DNA of 64,000 nt. It comes from Verrucomicrobiales bacterium (lineage in GTDB: Bacteria; Verrucomicrobiota; Verrucomicrobiia; Verrucomicrobiales; DEV007). This document shows, piece by piece, positions 1 through 9,218 of the stretch. Position 1 is the stretch's first letter. Each line of letters opens with the position of its first letter. The position numbers and the translations under genes are program-made. Where the stretch lies: contig PAAG01000029.1 of assembly GCA_002698785.1 (NCBI GenBank), forward strand, positions 1 through 64,000, read 5' to 3'. Under the pieces are notes generated by a model. It was not told the DNA's origin. It saw only the letters and a program-made list of their open reading frames with translations, and searched no databases.

Positions 1-39
1 GGTGCGGTGGTGCGGGTCTTTTGGAGTGCCGGGCCTCCG

Positions 40-76
40 GGAACGACAGGATCCAGTAACCGGCGAGGGTCGTTCC
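40..76. repeat. REP-like palindrome, copy 1
   Basis: The arms GGAACGAC (40-47) and GTCGTTCC (69-76) are exact inverted repeats around a 21-base centre. The same arms and shared flanks (tccgg before, a short AGCGGTA further on) recur near 1056, on the other side of the 132-887 gene. The pattern resembles repetitive extragenic palindromes, but only two copies are visible here. Confidence 0.55.
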
Positions 77-131
77 TTCTGGGCGCATAGCGGTATCGAA
101 ATGGACGGTGCAGGTGCGGTCCGAGGGATGC

Positions 132-887
132 TCAGTCCAAACGGATGAGAGGTCGGTCGGAGCATTCGGCGAGGACACCCGGCCGACACGGGATGATAGT
201 GTCCGGTATGTAATGGTTTCGAAGACGTCCGGTTTTCTCGGGCATCAAGTTTATGTCATCCGACTTGAAATTATCGTGGCGATGAGGGTCGTAGAACCAA
301 AGTGAAGGGAGTCTCGGAGGTACTACTTCGTATACTTCAGGTTTCCATCTAGTAATTTTCCATTTATCGAATTCAGTAGAGGAGTGGAACTTTGGTATGC
401 TTTCCATCAGGAGGATATGTTTCGCTTGGCAGCGAATGCGAGTTGACCGAGTCCTGTTTCCTACCTCGCGAATTAGGTCTCCATATATCGGTCGTGAACA
501 TGCCCGGCAGTACACTTCGCAGGTGTCTCTTTCGAGGAGGTCTTCGATCAATCTTGTCATAAGCCCAATTTGATGCGGTAAGATCGTAATGCGCTCGTCG
601 AGGCGGTCTGCTTGAGATAACCATCGGAACAGGTTACAATATTCTGGACACTCTCGATTTTTCGTTTCGCAGACATTTCGCAGAAGTTCAACCAAATTCG
701 CAGATTCAAAAGTGAAGCGGCCATGCATCTTTTGATCGAATCTTCCGAGGTTCTCGTGGCCCGGTTCGTAGGCTACGTACCGAGTACAATGGGACCATCG
801 TGAATGTGGAAAATACTGTCCTGCAATAGCATAGCACTCGGAAAAGAGCGTGTTCCAGTCTTCGAAAATCGGTGAGGAGCCGTTCAT
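132..887 (-). CDS. hypothetical protein with a cysteine cluster
   Basis: A 251-residue open frame I do not recognise. It has no signal peptide and no obvious membrane segment, so it is probably cytoplasmic. A C-x3-C-x2-C cluster at about residues 128-135 followed by another cysteine about 25 residues later could bind a metal, but no known zinc-finger spacing is matched. The composition (several Cys, His, Trp) is protein-like and no stop interrupts the frame. It stands alone: both flanks carry copies of the same GGAACGAC palindrome, and the next gene (ECF sigma) is divergent. The region looks lower in GC than the neighbouring operon, which together with the flanking repeats may mean it was acquired. 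Coding status is moderately likely only. Confidence 0.5.
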   Translation of the reverse strand: MNGSSPIFEDWNTLFSECYAIAGQYFPHSRWSHCTRYVAYEPGHENLGRFDQKMHGRFTFESANLVELLRNVCETKNRECPEYCNLFRWLSQADRLDERITILPHQIGLMTRLIEDLLERDTCEVYCRACSRPIYGDLIREVGNRTRSTRIRCQAKHILLMESIPKFHSSTEFDKWKITRWKPEVYEVVPPRLPSLWFYDPHRHDNFKSDDINLMPEKTGRLRNHYIPDTIIPCRPGVLAECSDRPLIRLD

Positions 888-1205
888 AATATAGTAAGTG
901 TTAACCCAGTATACTTTGTGTAAGAAAGTTTAATTTTAAGAAAGGAATCAAAGCTGTCTGTGGGGTTGGTGGAGGTAGGAGGGGATCACGGATGCGCTTC
1001 GCGCTCACGTATTTTTGGGATGCGCACGGATGGCTATAGTTGGTCTTGGCTTCCGGGAACGACATGAGTGTCGTTCCTCCTTGGTCTAAAGCGGTAGCGG
1101 TGGGTTCTTTGCTTCTCTTGAGGTGAGTTCATCCCGCACTCCCGCCACGGAAAATTTTCCTAAATTTCGTCAGATTCCCATACCATCGGGAGTGAAAGGG
1201 CGAAA
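888..1205. other. intergenic region upstream of the sigma-factor operon
   Basis: This stretch lies between two divergent genes. It contains the second REP-like palindrome (1056-1077) and presumably the promoters of both neighbours. No open frame or RNA gene could be supported in it. Confidence 0.6.
1056..1077. repeat. REP-like palindrome, copy 2
   Basis: GGAACGACA (1056-1064), a TGAG spacer, then TGTCGTTCC (1069-1077) form a perfect 9-bp stem hairpin. The first eight bases of each arm are identical to the palindrome at 40-76. It lies in the gap before the ECF sigma gene and has no T-run, so it does not look like a standard terminator. Confidence 0.6.
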
Positions 1206-1739
1206 GTGCAGGAAAATTCCAAAGATTCGGACTCTCACGAGTTGTTTGTAAAGCTGCTGGCGCGACATGAGCGCTCGCTTCGTGCCTATATTCGGCCCAG
1301 CGTTCAGAGCGCGCATGATGTCGCGGAGATTCTGCAGGAGGTCAGTCTGATTGCCTGGCGGAAGTTTGCTGACTTGGAGGAACCTGAAAGAGATTTTGCC
1401 AAGTGGGCCTGTGTGATTGCTAGATATGAGATCTTAAAATTTCGACGCTCAAAGGCTCGTGATCGGCTGGTGCTGTCTGATGATGTGGTGGAAAAGATCA
1501 ACGAAGAAGGCCTCGCCGAAACGGAGCAGCGTGAGCGTCACTTGGATAACCTGGAATACTGCCTCGCGAAGTTGCCGGGGGATCGCCGGAATCTGGTCGT
1601 TCGAGCCTATTCTGCGAATTTTTCGATCAAGGAGTTTGCGAAGTCGATCGGGAAATCGCCCGATGCTTTGTATCAATTGTTGAAGCGAATTCGCAGCGAA
1701 CTCGCTGATTGCCTGGAAAGGAGAGCGGGAGCGGTATGA
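1206..1739 (+). CDS. ECF-type RNA polymerase sigma factor
   Basis: A 177-residue sigma-70 family protein of the extracytoplasmic-function type. Region 2 is visible as the LQEVSLIAWRKF stretch (about residues 43-54), and region 4 as the C-terminal helix-turn-helix with SIKEFAKSIGKS. The length fits the family. No ATG lies near, so GTG at 1206 is used, with an AAAGGG-like ribosome site before it. The stop overlaps the ATG of the next gene (ATGA at 1736-1739), so the two are translationally coupled. That next gene carries an N-terminal cytoplasmic segment, a membrane helix and a FecR domain, the usual layout of the membrane regulator of such a sigma factor. The likely target is this operon, which is an inference. 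Confidence 0.9.
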   Translation: MQENSKDSDSHELFVKLLARHERSLRAYIRPSVQSAHDVAEILQEVSLIAWRKFADLEEPERDFAKWACVIARYEILKFRRSKARDRLVLSDDVVEKINEEGLAETEQRERHLDNLEYCLAKLPGDRRNLVVRAYSANFSIKEFAKSIGKSPDALYQLLKRIRSELADCLERRAGAV

Positions 1740-3289
1740 GCAAAGACGAACTGCAATTACTCGATGACTATCTCGATGGTCGTCTTGCGGAGAGCGATTT
1801 CGACCGTGTTGAGAGACTCCTCGACGAGAGTTCGGAGGCAAGGGCGAGACTTCGTCTACTCTCGACAGTGGAAGAGGGGCTGGCCGATTATTCTGTGGAG
1901 TTTGAAGAGTCGGTTGCTGAACCTGCGGTCGTGCCCTTTCGAGCACGCAACCTGATACCTTGGGCCATTGCTGCCGCAGCTTGTGTATTGCTCGTTTTTC
2001 AGCAGTTCAGAAATCGGGAGCCTGTTTCTAGGGCTGGTGAGGAGAATACCAATATTATTGCTCTAGTAGTCGATGAAGCCGGTGCTCGATTCGCAGAAGG
2101 AAAGTCACCGGATGATGAGGTGCGCTGCGAGGCCGGTGAATATCGTTTGGAAGAAGGAGTCGTTCATCTTCGGTTTTCCAACGGGACGGACCTTGTCATG
2201 AACTCACCAGCGGAGTTTACCATTCGAGATTCTTTCCGTGTTGATCTGGTTGAGGGAAATGTGAGGGCAATCGTGCCTCCGACTGGGCATGGGTTTACGA
2301 TTGGCTCGCCCGGTATCGATTACGAAGATATCGGGACTGAATTTGGGGTGTCTGTCAGTCGCGGTAGTCAAGGGAGTGAATTGCATGTTTTCGATGGGCA
2401 GGTGAATCTGAAGAAGCCGAAGTCGTCGGATCTGATCCGAGAGGCGACTGTCGGGGATTCATTGAAGTTCGTGGAAGGAGAGATATCGGAAGCATCACCG
2501 GCAGTAGAGGGGGAGTTTCCCACACCAGGTGCGATTGGCTATCTGCGGTGGAAACAGTGGCAGGCTGAGTTTGCGGACGCTCAGGGATTGATCGGCTTTT
2601 TCGGAATGGATGATGGGGAAAAAAGGCGTGCGGGAGTTTTCGATAACACGGCGAGCAATGCACTGGTGAGTGACGGTGAAGTGATGGGCGCGAGATGGGT
2701 CACCGGACGTTGGCCGGAGAAGCGCGCCCTGCTTTTTGACCGTGACCTGGATGCCGTGGAGTTCGAGATCCCTGGTGAATTTTATGAACTTTCCATGGCG
2801 GTGTGGATCAATGTGGATCGGTTAGACCGTGAATTGAGCGCCATTGTCGATTCGAACGAATGGGAGCTGGGTGATGTGCACTGGCAGATCAGTCGGACTG
2901 GATTTTCGCGTGGCGGTATTAATGAGATCCCACTGGAACAGACTGTTTTTAATGAAGCTGTGATACCCGGAAAGTGGTGTCATGTGGCTCTGGTGATTTC
3001 CAAGCCGGAAAGGACGATGGCAGTCTACATCAACGGAAAGCCATCGACGGTTTCCCTAATGAAAGAGGATGGGCCGATTACTCCCGGTATGTGTCGCCTC
3101 GGAAACTGGCTGCGAGATCCTGAATGGCCGCATGCTCCGGTTCGTGGGTTGCGAGGACGTATCGACGAACTCGCAATCTGGGATCGAGCCCTTTCCCTGG
3201 AAGAAATTTCCCAACTTGTGAAAGACGGGCAGCCGACAGCGCTGTGGTCTGCGGACTCTTTCACGACTTCTGCCAATTTTCGCCATTAA
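1736..3289 (+). CDS. FecR/LamG domain membrane protein, probable sigma regulator
   Basis: About 517 residues from the ATG at 1736; the frame is open further upstream but this ATG overlaps the sigma stop and follows a GGAAAGGAGAG ribosome site. Order of parts: an N-terminal segment of about 70 residues rich in Asp/Glu/Arg, a single membrane helix at about 73-90, a FecR-like periplasmic domain (about 120-260), then a concanavalin A-like LamG domain (about 280-500) with the typical IDELAIWDRALS ending. FecR proteins transmit an outer signal to an ECF sigma factor; LamG folds commonly bind carbohydrate. Fusion of both suggests a sensor of glycan at the cell surface. Its TAA shares a base with the next ATG (TAATG), so translation of the operon is coupled. 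The regulatory role is inferred. Confidence 0.85.
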   Translation: MSKDELQLLDDYLDGRLAESDFDRVERLLDESSEARARLRLLSTVEEGLADYSVEFEESVAEPAVVPFRARNLIPWAIAAAACVLLVFQQFRNREPVSRAGEENTNIIALVVDEAGARFAEGKSPDDEVRCEAGEYRLEEGVVHLRFSNGTDLVMNSPAEFTIRDSFRVDLVEGNVRAIVPPTGHGFTIGSPGIDYEDIGTEFGVSVSRGSQGSELHVFDGQVNLKKPKSSDLIREATVGDSLKFVEGEISEASPAVEGEFPTPGAIGYLRWKQWQAEFADAQGLIGFFGMDDGEKRRAGVFDNTASNALVSDGEVMGARWVTGRWPEKRALLFDRDLDAVEFEIPGEFYELSMAVWINVDRLDRELSAIVDSNEWELGDVHWQISRTGFSRGGINEIPLEQTVFNEAVIPGKWCHVALVISKPERTMAVYINGKPSTVSLMKEDGPITPGMCRLGNWLRDPEWPHAPVRGLRGRIDELAIWDRALSLEEISQLVKDGQPTALWSADSFTTSANFRH

Positions 3290-6200
3290 TGAGGAATCTA
3301 TTCTCCATCCTGACACTGTCTCTATCTGCTGCTTACGTGAATGCAGCGGATCGCATCGATTTTAATCACGACATCCGACCGCTTCTTTCGAATCGGTGCT
3401 TTGCCTGTCATGGGCCGGATGAGGAGGAATTGAAAGCTGATCTCCGCCTGGATACTCGGGAGGGTGCAACAAAGGACCTGGGGGGGTATGCAGCATTGGT
3501 CCCCGGCGATCCGGAAGCGAGTGAGCTACTCTACCGCATCACACTCCCGGCTGACGATGACGATGTGATGCCACCCAAGGGCAAGGGGGCGCATTTTACG
3601 AAAGAGGAGATTGCCCTGATCACCAGGTGGATCGAGCAAGATGCGCCGTATGCGCTGCATTGGTCGTATGAGTTGCCTGAAAAGCCGGAAGTCCCAAAGG
3701 GTGTGCGTTCCGACTGGCCAAAGAATGAGATCGACTGGTTTGTGCTGTCTCGAATGCAGAGTGAAGGCTTGGAGCCATCTCCTGAGGCGGATCGATATGC
3801 ACTCGCAAGGCGCCTGTCGCTGGATCTCACGGGTTTGCCTCCCTCGTGGGAAGAAGCCAAGGCTTTCGCAGAGAATGAAGCGCCGAATGCGTACGAGGTG
3901 TATGTCGATAGTCTTCTGGCGAAACCTTCGTACGGCGAACGCTGGGCTCGGGTCTGGCTGGACCTGGCTCGCTATGCCGATTCTGCGGGATATGCGGACG
4001 ATCCGCCCCGCACGATCTGGGCGTTTCGGGACTACGTGATTCGTTCGTTGAACGAGAATAAGCCGTTCGATCAGTTTACGGTCGAACAGATCGCGGGGGA
4101 TTTGTTAGAGAACCCGACAGAGGAACAGCTCGTTGCGACGGCATTTCATCGGAACACGCTGACAAATAACGAAGGGGGAACGCAGGACGAAGAGTTCCGT
4201 AATGTTGCGGTGGTCGACCGTGTTAATACCACCATGGCTGTGTGGATGGGAACGACGATGGCCTGTGCTCAATGCCATACTCACAAGTATGATCCGCTGA
4301 CGCATGCAGAGTATTTCAAGCTGTTTGCATTTTTTAATCAGAGCCAGGATGCCGACCTGAAAGATGAATCGCCCCTTCTTGAACTCTGGTCTGATGAGCA
4401 GGAAAAGAAAAAAGCGGAGCTGAAGGCACAGGTCGCGGAATTGAAGAAGATTCTCAATACGCCGACGGAGGAAATTGCAAAGGAACAAGAAGCTTGGTTG
4501 GCGAGGCTGTCGAGTGAACCTGTGTGGAATGCTCTTCAGCCAACGGAGGTTTCGTCGAAGAGTGGTGCCTTGAAAGTGAACGGTAACACCTTGGTTCTCG
4601 AAGGGGAAAAGGCAGCCAATGACGAGTATATGATCAAAGTGGATCTGCCTGACACTGCTACTACGATTACTGGCCTTCGCCTTGATGTCTCCGATAAACA
4701 GCAATCGAATTTTGTCCTTTCGAAGATTTCTGCCAAGTGGGTTCCTCGGGGAAGTCAGGCAGTCGATGCCCGCTATGTGAAAGTGACGGTTCCGGGCGAA
4801 AAGAGAATTCTCCACATTGCGGAATTACAGGCTTTCTCGAATGGGCAGAACGTGGCCGCCAAGGGAAAAGCCATGCAGAGTTCCGTGGGATCGGGTGGTG
4901 ATGCTACTCGGGTGATCGACGGCAACACAAACGGCGACTATGCGAAGAACTCTGTCGCCCACACACGTTCGGAAAAAGACCCATGGATCGAAGTTGATCT
5001 GGGATCGATGATGCCTCTGGATCGCGTCGTGGTGTGGAACCGCACAGATGGGAATACCGCACCTCGGATCAAGGGGTATCGTGTCGAGCTGCTCGATGAA
5101 GCGAAGAAGGTGGTTTGGACGGGCTCGCCTGAAGGGATTCCTGAGCCATCGGAAGAATTGTCTCCCAGTGGTGTGAAGGCGCTTTCTTTTGCGACGGCTT
5201 CCGCGACCTACGAGCAAAGCGGTTTTCCCGCATCATCGGCAATTGCTGCTAAACCTGATCCGAAAAAGGGATGGGCTATTGCTGGTGGGACCGGGAAACC
5301 TCAAACACTGACACTGCCGCTTCGAAATGCGGTAGAATTGAAGGGTGGCTCATTGGAGGTGTCCCTCGCTCAGCAGTCGGAACACAAGAATCATCTGCTG
5401 ACGAATTTTTCTCTTTCAGCGACTTCGGATGCGTCGGTGGCGAGATGGGCCAACGTGCCCGGAGACATCCTGACAATCATTCGAAAAGGTGAGGGGCGAA
5501 GTGATGATGAGCGCGAGAAGTTGGCGACGTATTTTCGGAGTATTGCTCCATCGTTGAAAGAGGAGCGTGCTGATTTGGCGAAAGCGGAGAAGCAACTGGC
5601 CGACATGAAGCCCGAGACGACTGTTCCGGTGATGCGCGATCTGCCGGAAAGCGAGCATCGCGATACATTTGTCCAGATTCGGGGGAATTATCAAAGCCTG
5701 GGAGAGCAGGTGAGCCAAGGTGTTCCAGCCGTTTTTCATCCGATTGAACATGAGGATAATCCGAACCGACTGGACCTGGCGAAATGGTTGGTTGATGAGA
5801 AGAATCCGCTCACGGCACGGGTGATTGCGAACCGTCATTGGGAGCAGCTTTTCGGAACGGGGATCGTAGAGACAAGCGAGGAGTTTGGTTCGCAAGGAGA
5901 GCTGCCTTCTCATCCTGAACTTCTGGACTGGCTGGCGGTTGATCTGCAGGAGAATGGCTGGGATTTGAAACGGTTTTTGAAGCAGATCGTGATGTCGGCG
6001 ACCTATCGTCAGTCGTCGAAAACAAACCCGAAGGCGGAGGAGGACGATCCATACAACCGAATGCTGGCTCGTGGACCTCGTTTCCGGATTACGGCGGAGA
6101 TGGTGCGGGACCAGGCGCTGGCGGTGAGTGGCCTGCTCAGTGATACGATGTATGGCCCGCCGGTGAAGCCTCCCCAGCCAGAGATGGGATTGAAAGCAGC

Positions 6201-6705
6201 TTTTGGTAGCGCCACGGACTGGCAGACAAGTGAAGGGGGAGACCGCTATCGTAGAGGGCTCTACACGACCTGGCGAAGAAGTAATCCGTATCCCTCGATG
6301 GCGACTTTTGATGCTCCGAATCGAGAGGTTTGCACGGTTAGACGCAGTCGGACGAATACACCGCTTCAGGCTCTCGTGACGCTTAACGACCCCGTCTACG
6401 TCGAAGCGGCGCAGGCGCTTGGTCGCGAGATGGTGGCCAAGGGTGGTGAGAGCGTTTCCGATAAGATCGGCTATGGGTTACGACATGCTCTGATTCGTCA
6501 GCCGAAAGAGGAAGAAGTGTCGCGTCTTTCTGCGCTCTATCAAAACGCTTACGATGATTTTTCTGCATCGCCAGAAGATGCCAAGCAGATGGCGGAAGAT
6601 CCCCTCGGTCCTATTCCTGAAGGAAGCGATGCTGCTGAGTTGGCGGCATGGACGGTCGTCTGCAATGTGATTTTGAATCTGGACGAAATGTTCATGAAGC
6701 GGTGA
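3289..6705 (+). CDS. PSCyt1/PSCyt2/PSD1 (DUF1549/DUF1553) exported protein
   Basis: About 1138 residues from the ATG at 3289; an upstream in-frame extension is ignored because this start overlaps the previous stop and opens a clean signal peptide (cleavage near VNAAD). A Planctomycete-type cytochrome c domain follows with haem motif C37-x2-C40-H41 and a later MPP distal ligand region. Then come DUF1549 (PSCyt2), a coiled linker, an F5/8 type C-like carbohydrate-binding stretch (about 540-690), and C-terminal DUF1553 (PSD1, with the RRSRTNTPLQAL motif). This architecture is a hallmark of Planctomycetes and Verrucomicrobia and is almost always followed by a DUF1501 gene, as here. The biochemical function is not established; a role in polysaccharide use is often proposed. 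Confidence 0.9.
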   Translation: MRNLFSILTLSLSAAYVNAADRIDFNHDIRPLLSNRCFACHGPDEEELKADLRLDTREGATKDLGGYAALVPGDPEASELLYRITLPADDDDVMPPKGKGAHFTKEEIALITRWIEQDAPYALHWSYELPEKPEVPKGVRSDWPKNEIDWFVLSRMQSEGLEPSPEADRYALARRLSLDLTGLPPSWEEAKAFAENEAPNAYEVYVDSLLAKPSYGERWARVWLDLARYADSAGYADDPPRTIWAFRDYVIRSLNENKPFDQFTVEQIAGDLLENPTEEQLVATAFHRNTLTNNEGGTQDEEFRNVAVVDRVNTTMAVWMGTTMACAQCHTHKYDPLTHAEYFKLFAFFNQSQDADLKDESPLLELWSDEQEKKKAELKAQVAELKKILNTPTEEIAKEQEAWLARLSSEPVWNALQPTEVSSKSGALKVNGNTLVLEGEKAANDEYMIKVDLPDTATTITGLRLDVSDKQQSNFVLSKISAKWVPRGSQAVDARYVKVTVPGEKRILHIAELQAFSNGQNVAAKGKAMQSSVGSGGDATRVIDGNTNGDYAKNSVAHTRSEKDPWIEVDLGSMMPLDRVVVWNRTDGNTAPRIKGYRVELLDEAKKVVWTGSPEGIPEPSEELSPSGVKALSFATASATYEQSGFPASSAIAAKPDPKKGWAIAGGTGKPQTLTLPLRNAVELKGGSLEVSLAQQSEHKNHLLTNFSLSATSDASVARWANVPGDILTIIRKGEGRSDDEREKLATYFRSIAPSLKEERADLAKAEKQLADMKPETTVPVMRDLPESEHRDTFVQIRGNYQSLGEQVSQGVPAVFHPIEHEDNPNRLDLAKWLVDEKNPLTARVIANRHWEQLFGTGIVETSEEFGSQGELPSHPELLDWLAVDLQENGWDLKRFLKQIVMSATYRQSSKTNPKAEEDDPYNRMLARGPRFRITAEMVRDQALAVSGLLSDTMYGPPVKPPQPEMGLKAAFGSATDWQTSEGGDRYRRGLYTTWRRSNPYPSMATFDAPNREVCTVRRSRTNTPLQALVTLNDPVYVEAAQALGREMVAKGGESVSDKIGYGLRHALIRQPKEEEVSRLSALYQNAYDDFSASPEDAKQMAEDPLGPIPEGSDAAELAAWTVVCNVILNLDEMFMKR

Positions 6706-6735
6706 GCGCATTTCTCTAAATTTCCTGACATAGCC

Positions 6736-8187
6736 ATGAATCCTTTTCTTGAAAACATTCAGCTGAAAACCAGAAGGCATTTTCTGCAGCAATCTGCTGC
6801 GGGGATTGGAGGGATTGCCCTGAACGCCCTTCTCGCCAAAGATGTGGAAGCCGCGCTGGGTGGAGGTGGTAATCCTCTGGCGCCAAAGCAACCCCATTAT
6901 GCGCCAAAGGCGAAGCGGGTCATTTACCTGCATATGACGGGATCTCCGCCGAATCTCGACATGTTCGATTACAAGCCGGAGCTGGTGAAATACGATGGGA
7001 CGGACTGTCCTGACAAGTTTATCGAAGGGAAGACTTTTGCATTTACCTCCGGTGTTCCGAAGCTGATGGGCTCACCCAGAAAGTGGGCGCAGTACGGAAA
7101 AAACGGAATGTGGATGTCTGATGCGGTTCCGAATTTCCATGGTCTGGCGGATGACATGTGCATGGTCCATTCGATGCACACGGATCAATTCAACCATGCA
7201 CCTGCTGAGTTGATGATTTACACAGGCTCTCCGCGGTCCGGACGTCCGTCGATGGGGGCTTGGGCTACGTATGGGTTGGGAACAGAGAACGAAGACCTGC
7301 CAGGGTTCGTGGTGCTGATCTCGAGTGGTGTGCAGCCAAATGGGGGAAAGAACTCTTTCGGCTCCGGGTTCCTTCCGTCTGTGTACCAGGGCGTGCAGTG
7401 CCGGTCGAAGGGAGATCCGGTTTTGTATTCGTCCGACCCGAACGGAATGAGTCGAGGGATGCGTCGAAAGACTCTGGATGCGCTGCGTGATTTGAATGAG
7501 CTACAGGCGGAAGAAATGGGGCACCCTGAAACACTGACTCGAATCTCCCAGTATGAGCTCGCGTTTCGTATGCAGACTTCGGTTCCCGAAGTGATGGATA
7601 TTTCGAAAGAGTCGCCGAAGACGATCGAAGCCTATGGTGCGGAGCCTGGAGGTTCGAGCTTTGCGAATAATTGCCTACTGGCGCGTCGGCTTGCTGAGTC
7701 GGGTGTGCGGTTTATCCAGTTGTTCGACTGGGGGTGGGACTTTCACGGAACCCGACCGGACAGCGGTATTACGGATGGACTCACGAAAAAGTGTGCCACG
7801 ATGGACAAACCGATTGCGGCCCTGATCAACGATCTGAAAGAAAGAGGGCTGATGGAGGATACCCTGATCGTGTGGGGAGGGGAGTTTGGGCGGACGCCTT
7901 TCCGTGAGGGGCGGACAGCGAAATCGAAAACGCTGGGTCGCGATCACTTTCCCGATGCGTTCACGATGTGGATGGCTGGTGCCGGAGTGAAGGGAGGACT
8001 CGACTATGGAGCCTCAGATGAACTGGGATTCTCTGTGGCGGATAAGCCGGTGCATGTTCACGATCTGCAGGCGACTATTCTACACCTGTTAGGTTTTGAT
8101 CACGAGCAATTGACGTATCGGTTCCAAGGTCGTGATTTTCGCCTGACTGACGTGCATGGACATGTGGTGAAGGATCTTCTCGCCTGA
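6736..8187 (+). CDS. DUF1501 protein with twin-arginine signal
   Basis: A 483-residue DUF1501 family protein (alkaline-phosphatase/sulfatase-like fold). The N-terminus carries R13-R14-HFLQQS followed by a hydrophobic stretch, consistent with Tat export of a folded protein. Internal family marks include LIVWGGEFGRTPF and GRDHFPDAFTMWMAG. It starts 30 bases after the PSCyt1/PSD1 gene and completes the sigma/FecR-LamG/PSCyt/DUF1501 operon. In this superphylum the two proteins occur as a pair, suggesting joint action in the periplasm. Catalytic activity is not known. A strong hairpin terminator follows 8 bases after the stop. Confidence 0.9.
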   Translation: MNPFLENIQLKTRRHFLQQSAAGIGGIALNALLAKDVEAALGGGGNPLAPKQPHYAPKAKRVIYLHMTGSPPNLDMFDYKPELVKYDGTDCPDKFIEGKTFAFTSGVPKLMGSPRKWAQYGKNGMWMSDAVPNFHGLADDMCMVHSMHTDQFNHAPAELMIYTGSPRSGRPSMGAWATYGLGTENEDLPGFVVLISSGVQPNGGKNSFGSGFLPSVYQGVQCRSKGDPVLYSSDPNGMSRGMRRKTLDALRDLNELQAEEMGHPETLTRISQYELAFRMQTSVPEVMDISKESPKTIEAYGAEPGGSSFANNCLLARRLAESGVRFIQLFDWGWDFHGTRPDSGITDGLTKKCATMDKPIAALINDLKERGLMEDTLIVWGGEFGRTPFREGRTAKSKTLGRDHFPDAFTMWMAGAGVKGGLDYGASDELGFSVADKPVHVHDLQATILHLLGFDHEQLTYRFQGRDFRLTDVHGHVVKDLLA

Positions 8188-8195
8188 GCACTAAA

Positions 8196-8230
8196 AAAGC
8201 CCTGCTCGACTGGTCGTCGAACAGGGCTTT
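8196..8230. terminator. bidirectional intrinsic terminator
   Basis: AAAGCCCTG-C-TCGAC (8196-8210), loop TGGTC, GTCGA-A-CAGGGCTTT (8216-8230): a 15-bp stem with one mismatch. A-run on the left and T-run on the right allow it to end both the DUF1501 operon (plus) and the DUF4399 gene (minus). Confidence 0.85.
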
Positions 8231-8255
8231 CGAGAATCCTTATTCAGGACGATTC

Positions 8256-8774
8256 CTATTCCACCGTGATCGTGATCTTTTCAGATACGAGTGGTGGGTC
8301 GTGTGGAATGTGTGCGTGGTCGCCGAATACAAGCTGGAGGGTGTGTTCGCCGGGCTCAAGCTCGAGCGTTACTTCCGTCTGACCTCCGCCAAAGTGCATG
8401 TTTTTCTCGTCCTTGGGGAAAGGGAGTTTCAAATCTGGCAGCTCGGAATCGATTACCAGGTGATGGTGGCCGGTTGGCATGTCAGGACCCATGTAGATAC
8501 CTGCAGGGGCGACGCCCATTCCTTTCACTCCGAATACGACTTTGAACTTTTTCTTCACTGTTTTGCCGTCCTTAGGAGATACGATATAGAGTTTGGCATC
8601 CTCTGGTCTGGGGATCGGGCTCATGGGAGGCATTGGCAGTGTCATGCCTGCCTTTGCGTGACCGTGGTCGTCTTTCTTTTCTTCCTCCGACGTTGCACGC
8701 TGCCCGAGAAATGCGAAGGCAGTCGCGACGGTGAGGAATGTTCCAATGATGATATTACGTGGTGGTGTTCTCAT
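8256..8774 (-). CDS. DUF4399 domain exported protein
   Basis: About 172 residues from the ATG at 8774; a longer frame begins at 8813 but the internal start gives a proper signal peptide (MRTPPRN then a hydrophobic run). The mature part matches DUF4399: a PAG...TGHHHLVID centre, a GGGQTE segment, EPGEHTLQLVFGDHAH and a terminal PPLVSEKITI. The conserved histidines suggest metal or ligand binding, though the family has no assigned reaction. The linker is rich in His, Met and Pro. It lies downstream of the two-repeat cysteine protein on the same strand with a terminator between them, so it is probably transcribed separately. Confidence 0.8.
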   Translation of the reverse strand: MRTPPRNIIIGTFLTVATAFAFLGQRATSEEEKKDDHGHAKAGMTLPMPPMSPIPRPEDAKLYIVSPKDGKTVKKKFKVVFGVKGMGVAPAGIYMGPDMPTGHHHLVIDSELPDLKLPFPKDEKNMHFGGGQTEVTLELEPGEHTLQLVFGDHAHIPHDPPLVSEKITITVE

Positions 8775-8798
8775 TTTGATTGAAATGCAGTGAATATA

Positions 8799-8829
8799 AA
8801 ATAGCCCCGGCAATCTGCCGAGGCTATTT
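8799..8829 (-). terminator. intrinsic terminator of the cysteine-rich gene
   Basis: AAATAGCC-C-CGGCA (8799-8812), loop ATC, TGCCG-A-GGCTATTT (8816-8829). Read on the minus strand the hairpin is followed by a T-rich run (TTTTATATT), as expected for the end of the 8856-9218 gene. Confidence 0.75.
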
Positions 8830-8855
8830 GGAAAAGATTTTGTAGGAGAGTCCTA

Positions 8856-9218
8856 TCAGGATTCGCCAAGCTCACCGAGGTATTTCTTCGGTTCAGCAGC
8901 TACCTTTTTCTTACAACCGCCGCAGCACACTGCGATGCTCACAGTTGAAGTCGCTTCAGGATCTACGTCCTTACCGCTAAAAGGACATTTGCCCTCTTCG
9001 GCTGCGGCAACCTTGGCTGCGCTGGCTTTAGGATCCTTTTCGAATTTCGATACGCATTTGTCGCAGCAAAATGTGGCTGTGTATTCGACGCTTTTGGAGC
9101 CATCTGCAGACTTACCTTTCACCGGGCAAGTATCGTTGATTGCGTCGTCGGCAAAAGCGAGACCGCTGCTGAGTGCAAGTGTTGCAACTGCTGTGAGTAA
9201 GATTCGAGCTATTTTCAT
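8856..9218 (-). CDS. exported protein with two TRASH/YHS-like cysteine repeats
   Basis: A 120-residue protein with a signal peptide (MKIARILLTAVATLALSSGLAFA, cleaved near AFADD; cleavage site estimated). The mature part is an internal duplication: CPVKGK...FCCDKCVSKFEKDP and CPFSGK...AVCCGGCKKKVAAEP. Each unit has a Cys-Pro followed about 25-30 residues later by Cys-Cys-x2-Cys, resembling TRASH/YHS metal-binding modules. The likely role is binding of a soft metal (copper, iron or similar) in the periplasm, which is an inference. It has its own terminator and a 166-base upstream gap shared with the divergent propeller gene. Confidence 0.75.
   Translation of the reverse strand: MKIARILLTAVATLALSSGLAFADDAINDTCPVKGKSADGSKSVEYTATFCCDKCVSKFEKDPKASAAKVAAAEEGKCPFSGKDVDPEATSTVSIAVCCGGCKKKVAAEPKKYLGELGES

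Noticed and set aside
3124-3288. An N-terminal extension of the PSCyt1/PSD1 protein to 3124
   Set aside because: It overlaps the end of the LamG domain in another frame and would bury the signal peptide that starts at 3289.
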